From Candidatus Sphingomonas colombiensis (GTDB taxonomy: Bacteria; Pseudomonadota; Alphaproteobacteria; Sphingomonadales; Sphingomonadaceae): a DNA stretch of 64,000 nucleotides. Within the stretch, counting starts at the first letter, position 1. Each line of letters starts with the position of its first letter. Both the position numbers and the translations under genes were made by a program. Of this stretch, positions 44,915-53,030 are shown piece by piece. The stretch spans positions 2,015,001 to 2,079,000 of the forward strand of contig CP119315.1 of the NCBI GenBank assembly GCA_029202845.1, in the 5' to 3' direction. The notes under the pieces are model-generated. The model had not been told where the DNA came from. It saw only the letters and a list, made by a program, of their open reading frames with translations, and made no database searches.

Positions 44915-45583
44915 TGGTCGCGATGCCGGCTTAATCCGGTCATCGCCAGCCACGGAGCGACGTTGGAGGACAGGGACCTATCGGGGCATCCTCGTCTCCA
45001 TCGTCGCTCTGTGGTCTGGAAATGCGCTTAAATCCCGCATCGGGCCCCTTCGATGCCCCGAACGTCACCTCCAGTTCCCGCAGGGTGGAAATGGTATCCC
45101 CGCTGCTAGCAGGCGAAGCTCCGCCAGTCGTTCTATCTGGCGGATGGCCGGCGCTATTGCTGCTGCTACGCTGTCGCCGGTTGGGCGGTATCAAGCGGGC
45201 CGTGGCAGACTTAGGGTGGCAATCGCGGCCCGTTATATTTGGTGCAAATTTCCGAAGCGGGTTATCGTAGGGGCCGCGCGCCGATTTCCCCCCTTATGGG
45301 GTGGCGGTGGAGCGATGGCGCGATGGCTCGGAGCCTACTTCCGGGATCACCGAAGGGCGCCAGTGTCGCCATCAATCCGATTGCCGGAAACAGGTCAACG
45401 CGTTCGAGGCGCGCGGTCTGTGCCTGGTACACTGTCGGCCTCGCTGTCAAACGACGCAGAGGCGGCGCGGCTCGACCGGAGCTTTCCGCCACTCGCGTTT
45501 GCTCTCGGCCTCCTTCACCGTGCAGCGAATGCGCCGGCAGCTCCAGTGCAATGCGAACCCGCTGCGTGCGTGCGCCCCTTGTA
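44915..45583. other. gene-poor island segment, no supported gene
   Basis: Several open frames cross this stretch on both strands but none has a recognisable domain, a ribosome site or family-like sequence. It probably holds remains of lost genes. Its right end leads into the dyads before the serine recombinase. Confidence 0.6.
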
Positions 45584-45683
45584 TCGGAAACGACCGTTTT
45601 CGAGCCTGCCGGAAATGCTGTATCGGAAACTAGCTTGACAACCATTTCGATCCACCCTTAGAAACGATACAGCTTTTCGTTAC
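45584..45683 (+). promoter_or_regulatory. three imperfect dyads, res-like site of the serine recombinase
   Basis: Dyad 1, 45584-45603: TCGGAAACG against GTTTTCGA. Dyad 2, 45621-45651: TATCGGAAA against TTTCGAT. Dyad 3, 45661-45683: GAAACGA against TCGTTAC. GCTGTATCG (45618) is the complement of CGATACAGC (45665). The set ends 16 bases before the recombinase ATG. Resolvases bind three dyads (sites I-III) beside their own gene, which this matches in number and place. Confidence 0.45.
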
Positions 45684-45699
45684 AACGGGATCACGCCTC

Positions 45700-46278
45700 A
45701 TGGCTCGCACCTTCGCCTATTGCCGCGTCAGCACAGCGGACCAGACCACCGACAATCAGGTGCGGGAGATTGCCGCCGCCGGTTTCGCGGTCGAGCCTAA
45801 ACGCGTTGTCGAGGAGACGGTCTCGGGTTCGGTGGCTGCTATGGAGCGCAAGGGCTTCGCCCGCCTGATCGACCGCATGGAGTCCGGCGACGTCCTCATC
45901 GTCACCAAGCTAGACCGGCTGGGCCGCAATGCGATGGATGTACGTGCCACCGTCGAACGCTTGGCGGCAGATGGGGTCCGGGTGCATTGCCTCGCCCTCG
46001 GGGGTGTGGACCTCACCAGCGCTGCCGGAAAGATGACGATGGGCGTTCTGTCCGCCGTCGCGGAGTTCGAGCGCGACCTATTGATCGAGCGCACCCAGTC
46101 GGGGCTATCTCGGGCTAAGGCCGAAGGGAAGGCGTTGGGCCGCCCCTCCGCGCTCTCAAAGGAGCAGCAGGAGACCGTAAAGGCACGGAGGGCCGATGGG
46201 GTGTCGCTGGGGGCGCTGGCGAACGAATATGGCGTGAGTCGCGCCGCGATCCAGCGGGTGGAGAAGCGGGCGGGTTAG
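45700..46278 (+). CDS. serine recombinase of the resolvase/invertase family
   Basis: 192 aa, typical small serine recombinase. AYCRVSTADQT holds the nucleophile Ser11; DVLIVTKLDRLGRN holds the catalytic Arg pair; GKMTMGVLSAVAEFERDLL is the long E-helix for the dimer. The C-terminus GRPSALSKEQQ ... GVSLGALANEYGVSRAAIQRV is the helix-turn-helix that reads the site. It may resolve or invert DNA, or be a nested passenger. Three dyads lie upstream and a hairpin terminator follows the stop. The frame is intact, unlike the integrase. Confidence 0.93.
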   Translation: MARTFAYCRVSTADQTTDNQVREIAAAGFAVEPKRVVEETVSGSVAAMERKGFARLIDRMESGDVLIVTKLDRLGRNAMDVRATVERLAADGVRVHCLALGGVDLTSAAGKMTMGVLSAVAEFERDLLIERTQSGLSRAKAEGKALGRPSALSKEQQETVKARRADGVSLGALANEYGVSRAAIQRVEKRAG

Positions 46279-46287
46279 ATTACTCTC

Positions 46288-46312
46288 GGGCGGTCGACGC
46301 CCTGCTTTTTTT
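46288..46312 (+). terminator. rho-independent terminator of the serine recombinase
   Basis: GGGCG (46288-46292) pairs with CGCCC (46298-46302) around GTCGA, then TGC and seven T. It begins 10 bases after the stop. Confidence 0.65.
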
Positions 46313-46372
46313 GTTCAGCCCTAGAGCGGCGGCGGACATCTGGTGGGGTCGCGGCAGACGGAGGAGCCCGAA

Positions 46373-46398
46373 CCTATCCAGCAAACCTATCCAACACG
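46373..46398 (+). repeat. arm-type repeat, tRNA end
   Basis: Two CCTATCC copies 13 bp apart followed by AACACG, 24 of 26 bases identical to 40530-40555 in the same direction. It lies 48 bases inside the att copy at 46447. Likely the second integrase arm site. Confidence 0.6.
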
Positions 46399-46446
46399 GG
46401 GCGGTTTTTAGGCTCTATCATGTTGAGATTGTTCAATTTTCTGGAA

Positions 46447-46464
46447 GTGGCAGGGGAGCTCGGA
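46447..46464 (+). repeat. attachment site copy within tRNA-Trp
   Basis: GTGGCAGGGGAGCTCGGA, the minus-strand tRNA 3' end including CCA, part of the acceptor stem and the T stem. It is the partner of 40437-40454. Confidence 0.8.
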
Positions 46465-46524
46465 TTCGAACCGAGGGCCTTCGGTTTTGGAGACCGACGC
46501 TCTAACCAGCTGAGCTACACCCCT
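46448..46524 (-). tRNA. trnW: tRNA-Trp (anticodon CCA)
   Basis: 77 nt including encoded CCA. Anticodon stem TCGGT/ACCGA with loop CTCCAAA gives anticodon CCA. D arm GCTC/GAGC, T arm CTCGG-TTCGAAT-CCGAG. The acceptor stem AGGGGTG pairs with CTCCCCT except for a T-T mismatch at 6:67. The island to its left uses its 3' end as attachment site, and the whole tRNA is kept at this junction. It does not precede secE as is common in related bacteria. Confidence 0.95.
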
Positions 46525-46629
46525 ACGAGCGGTTGCCCCTAACGCGACGCGGCGGCGGCGGCAATAGGGGAGAATGAAACTGCGCGCGCAATTCGGCGCG
46601 GCGGTGCGATCGTCTCCTGCCGTAACCGC

Positions 46630-48990
46630 TCAAGCGGCGGCATAGGCATCCGGGCGATGGCGTCCGGCGAGCGCGCGCGCTTCCTCCACCGGCAGCGGGC
46701 GGCCAAAGTAGAAGCCCTGGATCTTGGTGCAGCCCAGTTCGCGGATCATGTTCAGCTCGGCCTCGGTCTCCACGCCCTCGGCTGTGGTCGCCATGCCGAG
46801 ACTTCGGGCGAGCGCCACCACCGCGCAGATGATCGCCAGCGCTTCCGGCACGCCACGCGACGCGCCCTGAACGAAGCTGCGATCGATCTTGATCGAGGAA
46901 AATCTGGTGCGGCTGAGATAACCCAGCGAGGAATAGCCGGTGCCAAAATCGTCGAGGCTCAGGCGCACGCCCATGTCGAGGATATGCTCCAGCACCTTCA
47001 CCGCGCCGGTGCCTTCGCGCATGAAGACGCTCTCGGTCACCTCAAGCTCCAGCCGGCTGGCTGAAATGCCGGAGGTGGCCAGCGCCTGCGCGACGACGGT
47101 TGCGAAATTGGGATTGTGCAATTGCTCGGGTGAGACGTTCACCGCGATCCGGATGTCGTCCGGCCAGCGCGCCGCTTCGGTGCAGGCGGTGCGAACGACC
47201 CATTCGCCGATCGGGCCAATCAATCGCGCTTCTTCCGCGAGCGGCACAAATTTGGCCGGGCTGACCATACCAAACTGCGGGCTGTTCCACCGCAACAATG
47301 CTTCGAAACCGGTGAGCCGCCCGGTCATGGTTTCAACGACCGGCTGATATTGCAGGTGCAGCTCGCCGCGTTCGAGCGCCTTGCGCAGCGCGATTTCCAA
47401 TACGCGACGTTCCTCCGCCGCGACGTGCAGTTGCGGCTCATAGGTGTGGAACGCGCCGCCGCCTGCGTCCTTGGAGCGATACAGCGCAAGATCGGCCGAG
47501 CGGATAAGGTTTTCGGCGGTGCGGCCATCGCGAGGCGAGGTCGCGACGCCGACCGAGGCGCCGATCCACAACGTATGCTGGTCGATCTCATAGGGGCGCG
47601 ACAATGTCTCGATAATCGTCCGCGCGAGTTGCTCGACGCGACCCGTGTCGGCCGCGTCGCGGACCACGACCGCGAATTCGTCACCGCCGAGCCGCCCGAC
47701 CATCTCATTTGCGGTGACGAGCTGTGCCAGCCGTTCCGATACGCGCCCGAGCAGCCGGTCTCCGATCGGATGACCCAGCGTATCGTTGACCGCTTTGAAG
47801 CGATCGAGATCGATCATCATGAACGCGCAGCGCGATCCCCATTTCTCCGCCTCGGTGAGCGCCTTGCCCAGCGCTTCGTTGACCAGCAGGCGGTTGGGCA
47901 GCCCGGTGAGCGCATCGAAGCGCGCCATGCGATTGATCTTGTCGGCGGTGGCGCGTTGCTCCGTTACATCCGAGCCGACCCCGCGAAAGCCGATGAATTC
48001 ACCGCGATCGTCATAGCGTGGGCTGGCGGCGATTTCCCACCAATGCTGCTCGTCGTTGACCGTCACCGGCAGCGCGAGATCGCGAAAGCTCTCACGGTTC
48101 TTGAGCTTTTCCGCGAGCTGGCGAAGGGCGGGCGAGAAATTGCCCGATTCCCATGCCGGCCCGGCGAGCACCTGAAGCAGCGGCATTCCTTCGATCGCGT
48201 GGGGGGCGACGCCCAGCGCCATCGCGAAGCGCGTGGTGCCCCTGACAACGCGGCGCTGCACGTCGGTTTCCCACAGCCAGTCCGATCCGGTGTCCTCAAA
48301 TTCGCGCAGCAGCAGGCTGACCGTCTCATCGCGCTCGGTAAGCGTCAGTTCCGATCCGCGCAGCAGCACAAGGGCGCGCGCGCGCGAAACGCATGCGATG
48401 ATTAGAATTGCGGCGAACAGGATAGAGCCCGCCGCGCCGACATAGACATGCGTGATCGCAAACGCCGTCGCCACCGCGAGAGTCACGCCGCCGATGAACC
48501 CCAGCGCGGCAAGCACCAGCGGCGCCAGCGCGATCGCGGCGGCGGACATCAGCACCGACAGCACCATCCACAGCGCCAGCGCGGTCGTCGCATCGCTGTG
48601 GCGCCCGAACAGCAATATCGGGACGCTCCACACCAGCGCCAGCGCAATGCCTTCGAACCCGGTGCTGCGTAACTCGCCGACGGAGGCAAGGGCATCCGGC
48701 TGCGGGCTGGTTCGCAATCGGCGAACCGCAATCACGGTAGCGACGACCATGACGGCGATGCCCCATGTCCCAAGCCAGGATTGCGGCACATGCGGTGTAA
48801 AGAGCATCACGGCGATCGCCGCGCCAATCAGATTCACGCCAAGCATGAAGAGCGCGAGTTGTCGCCCGGCATGGAGGGTGGCGCCACGGATTCGCGCCCA
48901 GGCGCCGGGGTCGCTGCCTTCGGACAAGCCAAGTAACGGCCCGAGTGGGACCGCGGGATGGCGGACGGTGGGGGGTTCCACGTTACTCAC
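46630..48990 (-). CDS. membrane PAS-GGDEF-EAL c-di-GMP turnover protein
   Basis: 786 aa from a GTG start. In order: five to six hydrophobic segments (about residues 40-215), a PAS-like domain (230-350; ERDETVSLLLREFEDTGSDW, GFRGVGSDVTEQRA), GGDEF (360-520) with RFDALTGLPNRLLV and RLGGDEFAVVV, and EAL (530-780). The EAL site has FEALLRWNS, NVSPEQLHN, VTESVF, DDFGTGYSSLGYLS and KIDRSFV, so phosphodiesterase activity should be intact. No inhibitory RxxD precedes GGDEF. It may synthesise or break c-di-GMP depending on signals. It is the first chromosomal gene right of the tRNA. Confidence 0.95.
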   Translation of the reverse strand: MSNVEPPTVRHPAVPLGPLLGLSEGSDPGAWARIRGATLHAGRQLALFMLGVNLIGAAIAVMLFTPHVPQSWLGTWGIAVMVVATVIAVRRLRTSPQPDALASVGELRSTGFEGIALALVWSVPILLFGRHSDATTALALWMVLSVLMSAAAIALAPLVLAALGFIGGVTLAVATAFAITHVYVGAAGSILFAAILIIACVSRARALVLLRGSELTLTERDETVSLLLREFEDTGSDWLWETDVQRRVVRGTTRFAMALGVAPHAIEGMPLLQVLAGPAWESGNFSPALRQLAEKLKNRESFRDLALPVTVNDEQHWWEIAASPRYDDRGEFIGFRGVGSDVTEQRATADKINRMARFDALTGLPNRLLVNEALGKALTEAEKWGSRCAFMMIDLDRFKAVNDTLGHPIGDRLLGRVSERLAQLVTANEMVGRLGGDEFAVVVRDAADTGRVEQLARTIIETLSRPYEIDQHTLWIGASVGVATSPRDGRTAENLIRSADLALYRSKDAGGGAFHTYEPQLHVAAEERRVLEIALRKALERGELHLQYQPVVETMTGRLTGFEALLRWNSPQFGMVSPAKFVPLAEEARLIGPIGEWVVRTACTEAARWPDDIRIAVNVSPEQLHNPNFATVVAQALATSGISASRLELEVTESVFMREGTGAVKVLEHILDMGVRLSLDDFGTGYSSLGYLSRTRFSSIKIDRSFVQGASRGVPEALAIICAVVALARSLGMATTAEGVETEAELNMIRELGCTKIQGFYFGRPLPVEEARALAGRHRPDAYAAA

Positions 48991-49077
48991 ACCCCCCCGT
49001 TTACGCGATCAGGGGTTGATCAATCGTTTCCGTGCGCGCGATTTTTGAGCAGCATTCTTGCCGGATGCAGTCACCGC

Positions 49078-50805
49078 TCAGGCGGCGATGGCATAAGGCT
49101 TGATCTCACCGGAGAGGTAGAGGTTGCGTGCCTTGGCGCGGCTGAGCTTGCCGGAGCTGGTGCGTGGCAATGTGCGCGGCGGGATCAGCTCGATAACGCA
49201 ATTCATGCCGGTCACCGCGCGCACGCGATCACGAATCTCGTCGCGCAGGCGGCTGCGCTCGGCGTCGTCGGACGTACGACATTGCACGAGCACCGCAGGC
49301 GTTTCCTCCCCGCCCGGCGTGGTGATCGCAAAGGCGGCGATATCGCCCTGCTTGAAACCGGGAAGCTGCTCCACCGCCCATTCGATGTCCTGCGGCCAAT
49401 GGTTGCGGCCGTTGACGATGATCATGTCCTTGGCGCGGCCGACGATATAGATATAGCCGTCAGACATATAGCCCATGTCGCCTGTGTCGAGCCAACCGTC
49501 CTTCATGCAGGCCTCGGTCGCGTCGGCGTCGCGGAAATAGCCGACCATCACCGACGGGCCGGCGCACCACACCTTGCCGATCGCGCGCTCGGGAAGCGGG
49601 GTGCCGTCTTCTTCGCGGATCTCGATCGCCATGTCGCGCACCGGCTTCCCGCAATTGACGATCGCGCGGTAACGTTGCGGGCGGTCCTGCCCGGCAGGGA
49701 CGCCGGAAAGCTGCGTTTCCTCGACCAGCTCGACGCGGATGCCCTCACCCGGGGGCATGATCGACACCGCCAGCGTCGCTTCGGCAAGGCCGTAGCTCGG
49801 CAGGAATGCGCTGGCCTTGAAGCCGGCATCGGCGAAGGCGTCGACGAAATCCTGCATCACATCCGGCCGGATCATGTCCGCGCCATTGCCGGCGAGGCGC
49901 CAGCGCGACAGATCGAAGCGATCCGATGCACGCGTCTGGCTGGAGATGCGGCGGGCGCAAATGTCATAGCCGAAGGTCGGCGAATAGCTGATCGAAGTGC
50001 CCTGATTGCGGCTGACCATATCCAGCCATGCCAGCGGACGGCGCGCGAAATCCTCGGTTTTCAGATAATCGGTCGAAACCTGGTTCGCGATCGGCGACAG
50101 GAAGCAGCCGACCAGCCCCATGTCATGATACCATGGCAGCCACGAGATGCAGCGATCGCTGTCGATCAGTTCCATGCCATGCGCGTGCGCCGCGAGATTG
50201 TTGAGCAACGCGTGATGCGTGATCGCGACGCCGTGCGGAAAACGTGTCGAGCCGCTGGAATATTGCAGATAGGCGATATCGTCGCCGTTCGCTTGCGGGA
50301 GCGCGACGGGCACAGCCTCCGTCGCGAGCAGGTCGCTCCAGTCGACACCGCGCACGCCGCAGCCCTCTGCCGCCGCGCCCGCCATGCCGGCAAGCTCTGG
50401 CGGATAGATCAGCATTACCGGATCACAGCTCGAAAGCTGGACGCTGAGCTGGTCGATATAGGATTCCTTGCCCCCGAACGACGTGGGCAACGGGAGCGGC
50501 ACCGGCCATGCACCGGCATAGACGGTGCCGAAAAACAGGGCGGCGAACTCGGCCCCGGTTTCCGCGACGAGCGCAACGCGGTCACCCGGCGTTATTCCGG
50601 CCGCCATCAGCCGCCACGCCGCCGCCTTCGCGTCCTGTTGCAGCTCCGCGAAGGGATAAGCGCGGTTCAACGTGCCCCGTGCGTCGTGAAAATTCAGGCC
50701 GCGCGTACCCTGCGCCGCATAGTCCAGCGCTTCGCCCAGCGTCGCGAAATCCGCGAAGCGGCGTGGCAACGCGTCGTGCGTGGCGGTCGGATCCAGGGTA
50801 GTCAT
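49078..50805 (-). CDS. fatty acyl-AMP ligase (FAAL)
   Basis: 575 aa adenylate-forming enzyme. The ATP motif is LQYSSGSTRFPHGVAITHHA, with WLPWYHDMGLVGCFLSPI and YGLAEATLAVS, the arrangement of FAAL enzymes that load acyl-AMP onto carrier proteins. The C-terminal motifs WLDTGDMGYM, GRAKDMIIVNGRNHWPQDIE and PRTSSGKLSRAKAR hold the hinge and the catalytic Lys. It starts from ATG 50805. No acyl carrier or polyketide gene lies beside it in the window, so the product is unknown; lipid or sphingolipid synthesis are options in this family. Confidence 0.92.
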   Translation of the reverse strand: MTTLDPTATHDALPRRFADFATLGEALDYAAQGTRGLNFHDARGTLNRAYPFAELQQDAKAAAWRLMAAGITPGDRVALVAETGAEFAALFFGTVYAGAWPVPLPLPTSFGGKESYIDQLSVQLSSCDPVMLIYPPELAGMAGAAAEGCGVRGVDWSDLLATEAVPVALPQANGDDIAYLQYSSGSTRFPHGVAITHHALLNNLAAHAHGMELIDSDRCISWLPWYHDMGLVGCFLSPIANQVSTDYLKTEDFARRPLAWLDMVSRNQGTSISYSPTFGYDICARRISSQTRASDRFDLSRWRLAGNGADMIRPDVMQDFVDAFADAGFKASAFLPSYGLAEATLAVSIMPPGEGIRVELVEETQLSGVPAGQDRPQRYRAIVNCGKPVRDMAIEIREEDGTPLPERAIGKVWCAGPSVMVGYFRDADATEACMKDGWLDTGDMGYMSDGYIYIVGRAKDMIIVNGRNHWPQDIEWAVEQLPGFKQGDIAAFAITTPGGEETPAVLVQCRTSDDAERSRLRDEIRDRVRAVTGMNCVIELIPPRTLPRTSSGKLSRAKARNLYLSGEIKPYAIAA

Positions 50806-50910
50806 TCCAATTCTTAACCTTTCGCGCGCCCCTTGCCGGGCGCAAGCTCGCTCAATGGCTGCCTTTGCGCGCCCCGCGCGTTTAAATTCGTTCGTCAGTG
50901 TGGCAACAAC

Positions 50911-51441
50911 ATGGCCGTGCCCTCCGAACGTCGCCCGCCGCGCCCGCTAAACGCCGCCACGCTCGATCAACTGGCGCTGCGCTATGTCGAGCGATTCGCG
51001 ACGACGCGCGGCAAGCTGGCCGATTATCTGCGCCGTAAGATCCGCGAGCGGGGATGGGAAGGGGACTTGATCGAGCCGGCGGCAGTGGCGGAGAGAATGG
51101 CGACGCTCGGCTATGTCGACGATCGCGGTTTCGCCGAAATGCGCGCGGCTGCGTTGGCGCGGCGTGGCTATGGCGGACGGCGCGTCGCCGATGCGTTGCG
51201 TGCGGCGCATGTCAGTGAAAGCGACGCGGCGATTGCGATGGAGCCGGCGGCTGAGCGCTCGATCGACGTCGCGCTCGCTTTCGCCCGCCGTCGTCGCTTT
51301 GGCCCGTGGGGCAGAACGGCGCCCGACGACCGGCTGCGCGAACGCCAGGTGGCGGCGATGGTGCGCGCCGGCCACTCGCCCGCGTTGGCCCGGCGGATCG
51401 TCGTTTCTCCCCCCGGTGTCCCATTCGAGGGCGAGGAATGA
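50911..51441 (+). CDS. recX: regulatory protein RecX
   Basis: 176 aa three-helix-repeat protein. LRYVERFATTRGKLADYLRR followed by AERMATLGYVDDRGFAEM and RRGYGGRRVADALRAAHVSE are the RecX helical repeats; the C-terminal repeat includes ARRRRFGPWG. RecX binds RecA filaments and limits them. ATG 50911 begins the protein; upstream open frame is not family-like. It is divergent from the FAAL gene, and a double cold-shock gene follows. recA is not nearby. Confidence 0.9.
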   Translation: MAVPSERRPPRPLNAATLDQLALRYVERFATTRGKLADYLRRKIRERGWEGDLIEPAAVAERMATLGYVDDRGFAEMRAAALARRGYGGRRVADALRAAHVSESDAAIAMEPAAERSIDVALAFARRRRFGPWGRTAPDDRLRERQVAAMVRAGHSPALARRIVVSPPGVPFEGEE

Positions 51442-51520
51442 CGCAAAAGTCGCGCTTGGGCTGTTGTACGTAACGTCAACCATGCTAGCGTAACGACTAT
51501 CCGGGGGGGATTGCATAAAA

Positions 51521-52096
51521 GTGCGTAGCGACATGCCTCGCGATGTAGATGACCGCGAACAGGAGATTGGTGTGGCCGGCGCCGAGCAAGGCGCGCGGGT
51601 TTCCGGTACCCTCAAATGGTTCGATGTCACGCGCGGTTTCGGTTTTCTCGTGCCCGATACCGGCGATACGGGCGATGTGCTGATCCATTTCAGCGTACTT
51701 CAATCGCTTGGCCGGCGCAGCCTGCCCGAACGCTCTCGTCTTGAAGTCATTGCGGTGAAGCGCGACCGGGGTTTTCAGGCGGTCGAGATTCTGTCGCTGG
51801 ATATGTCACAGGCGGTGGAACCCAGCGAGCCGCGCGATCCCGCCCGCATCGACCCGGCCACTCTGGTGGCGGACGCCGGCGAATGGGAGCCGGTGCTGGT
51901 GAAATGGTTCAACCGGCTGAAGGGCTATGGTTTTCTGGTGCGACCGGGCGGCAATCAGGATATTTTCGTCCACATGGAAACCTTGCGACGCGCCGCGATC
52001 CATGAGGTCGAGCCGGATCAGAAGCTGCGCGCGCGCGTTGTGGATGGGCGCAAGGGGCCGCTGGCGGTGATCGTCGGTGCCGCGCTGGAGGATTGA
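51521..52096 (+). CDS. cold-shock protein with two CSD domains
   Basis: 191 aa. The first CSD has SGTLKWFDVTRGFGFLVPD with LIHFSVL, the second VLVKWFNRLKGYGFLVRPGG with DIFVHMETL; both keep the aromatic RNP-1/RNP-2 residues that stack on single-stranded nucleic acid. This paired-CSD form is typical of alphaproteobacteria. GTG 51521 has GGGGGGGA 10 bases upstream; an in-frame ATG at 51533 is possible. The stop is followed by one base before the next ATG, so it is cotranscribed with the DUF192 gene. Confidence 0.92.
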   Translation: MRSDMPRDVDDREQEIGVAGAEQGARVSGTLKWFDVTRGFGFLVPDTGDTGDVLIHFSVLQSLGRRSLPERSRLEVIAVKRDRGFQAVEILSLDMSQAVEPSEPRDPARIDPATLVADAGEWEPVLVKWFNRLKGYGFLVRPGGNQDIFVHMETLRRAAIHEVEPDQKLRARVVDGRKGPLAVIVGAALED

Positions 52097-52097
52097 G

Positions 52098-52595
52098 ATG
52101 TTGCGTATCCTCGCCGCAGCGATGCTGGCGACGCTCGTTCCGGCGTGCTCGTCTGGTGGTGCCTCTGGGAGCAATGGCGCCGAGAATGCTTCCGGTGGCG
52201 AAGACGCCGCGCATCGCGTGACGTTGACGATCGAGAGCGCGAACGGCGCACATGTTTTCCACGTCGATGTGGCGCGGACCGAGGAAGAACAGGCGCGCGG
52301 CCTGATGTTCCGCAAGGATATTCCAAAGGATGGCGGGATGCTGTTCTCGCCTTATCCCGCCACCGGGGGCGAGCCGAAGCCCGCCGCCTTTTGGATGAAG
52401 AACACGCCGAGTTCGCTCGACATCCTGTTCATCCGCGCCGACCATACAATCGCGCGGCTGGCCGAGAACACGGTGCCCTTTTCCGAAGCCCCGATTCCCT
52501 CGGGCGAGCCGGTCGCCGCGGTGCTGGAAATCAACGCCGGGCGCGCCGCCGAACTGGGCATAAACGAAGGCGATAAGGTGTCGTGGGGCAAGTAA
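52098..52595 (+). CDS. DUF192 lipoprotein
   Basis: 165 aa. Signal peptide with lipobox LVPAC, then a Gly/Ser linker, then the DUF192 domain: RTEEEQARGLMFRKDIPKDG, GMLF and PAAFWMKNTPSSLDILFI are the family core. The function of this periplasmic domain is unknown. GGAGG lies 8 bases before the ATG, overlapping the end of the cold-shock gene. The group recX-csp-DUF192-NDUFA12-DUF2155 is compact and probably one transcript. Confidence 0.9.
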   Translation: MLRILAAAMLATLVPACSSGGASGSNGAENASGGEDAAHRVTLTIESANGAHVFHVDVARTEEEQARGLMFRKDIPKDGGMLFSPYPATGGEPKPAAFWMKNTPSSLDILFIRADHTIARLAENTVPFSEAPIPSGEPVAAVLEINAGRAAELGINEGDKVSWGK

Positions 52596-52637
52596 GCCCG
52601 GTTGAAGCGCGCCGGCTTCGCGGGTAAGCGCGATTTC

Positions 52638-53030
52638 ATGGGCATCAATCTGAACCCGTTCACTTGGTGGAACGGCGCTACCATCGGCACCTGGTTTGGC
52701 CTGCGCGGAAAGACGCGCATGGGCGAGGATTCGCTCGGCAACGTCTATTATGAAGGCGGAGCCGACACGAGCGGCCAGCCACGCCGCTGGGTAATCTACA
52801 ACGGCGCAAATGACGCGAGCCGCGTGCCGCCCGATTGGTTCAGCTGGCTGCATCATCATGTCGATGATGTGCCGGATCGCGCGCTGCCTGCGCCGCGTCG
52901 CTGGGAAAAGCCGGCGCTGCCCAACATGACCGGCACCGCGCTGGCATATCGTCCGCCGGGCGCGCTGGAAAAGGGCGGCGTCCGCGCTGCCGCGACCGGC
53001 GACTATGAAGCATGGAGCCCGGAAGCGTGA
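52638..53030 (+). CDS. NDUFA12-like NADH:ubiquinone oxidoreductase subunit
   Basis: 130 aa. FTWWNGATIGTWFGLRGKTR, GEDSLGNVYYEG and RRWVIYNGANDASRVPPDW are the conserved NDUFA12 (B17.2) family blocks. In alphaproteobacteria this is an accessory subunit of complex I. ATG 52638 starts the family N-terminus; a TTG at 52602 would add 12 residues. The stop overlaps the GTG of the DUF2155 gene. Confidence 0.92.
   Translation: MGINLNPFTWWNGATIGTWFGLRGKTRMGEDSLGNVYYEGGADTSGQPRRWVIYNGANDASRVPPDWFSWLHHHVDDVPDRALPAPRRWEKPALPNMTGTALAYRPPGALEKGGVRAAATGDYEAWSPEA

Larger units (their letters stand above)
40437..46464. mobile_element. decaying integrative element in the 3' end of tRNA-Trp
   Basis: About 6 kb bounded by an 18-bp direct repeat that equals the last bases of the tRNA-Trp gene. 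Inside each end lies a matching arm-type repeat. Contents, all on the plus strand: tyrosine integrase with 5' frameshifts, a three-frame polymerase-like gene, HNH nuclease, truncated AntA antirepressor, Cys-rich small protein, a gene-poor stretch with res-like dyads, and a serine recombinase with terminator. There are no structural phage genes, so it is a phage-derived or satellite-like remnant. Codon use and gene density differ from the flanking core genes. Confidence 0.85.

Noticed and set aside
45022..45661. Several overlapping frames on both strands in the island
   Set aside because: None has a domain, ribosome site or consistent codon pattern; treated as gene-poor.
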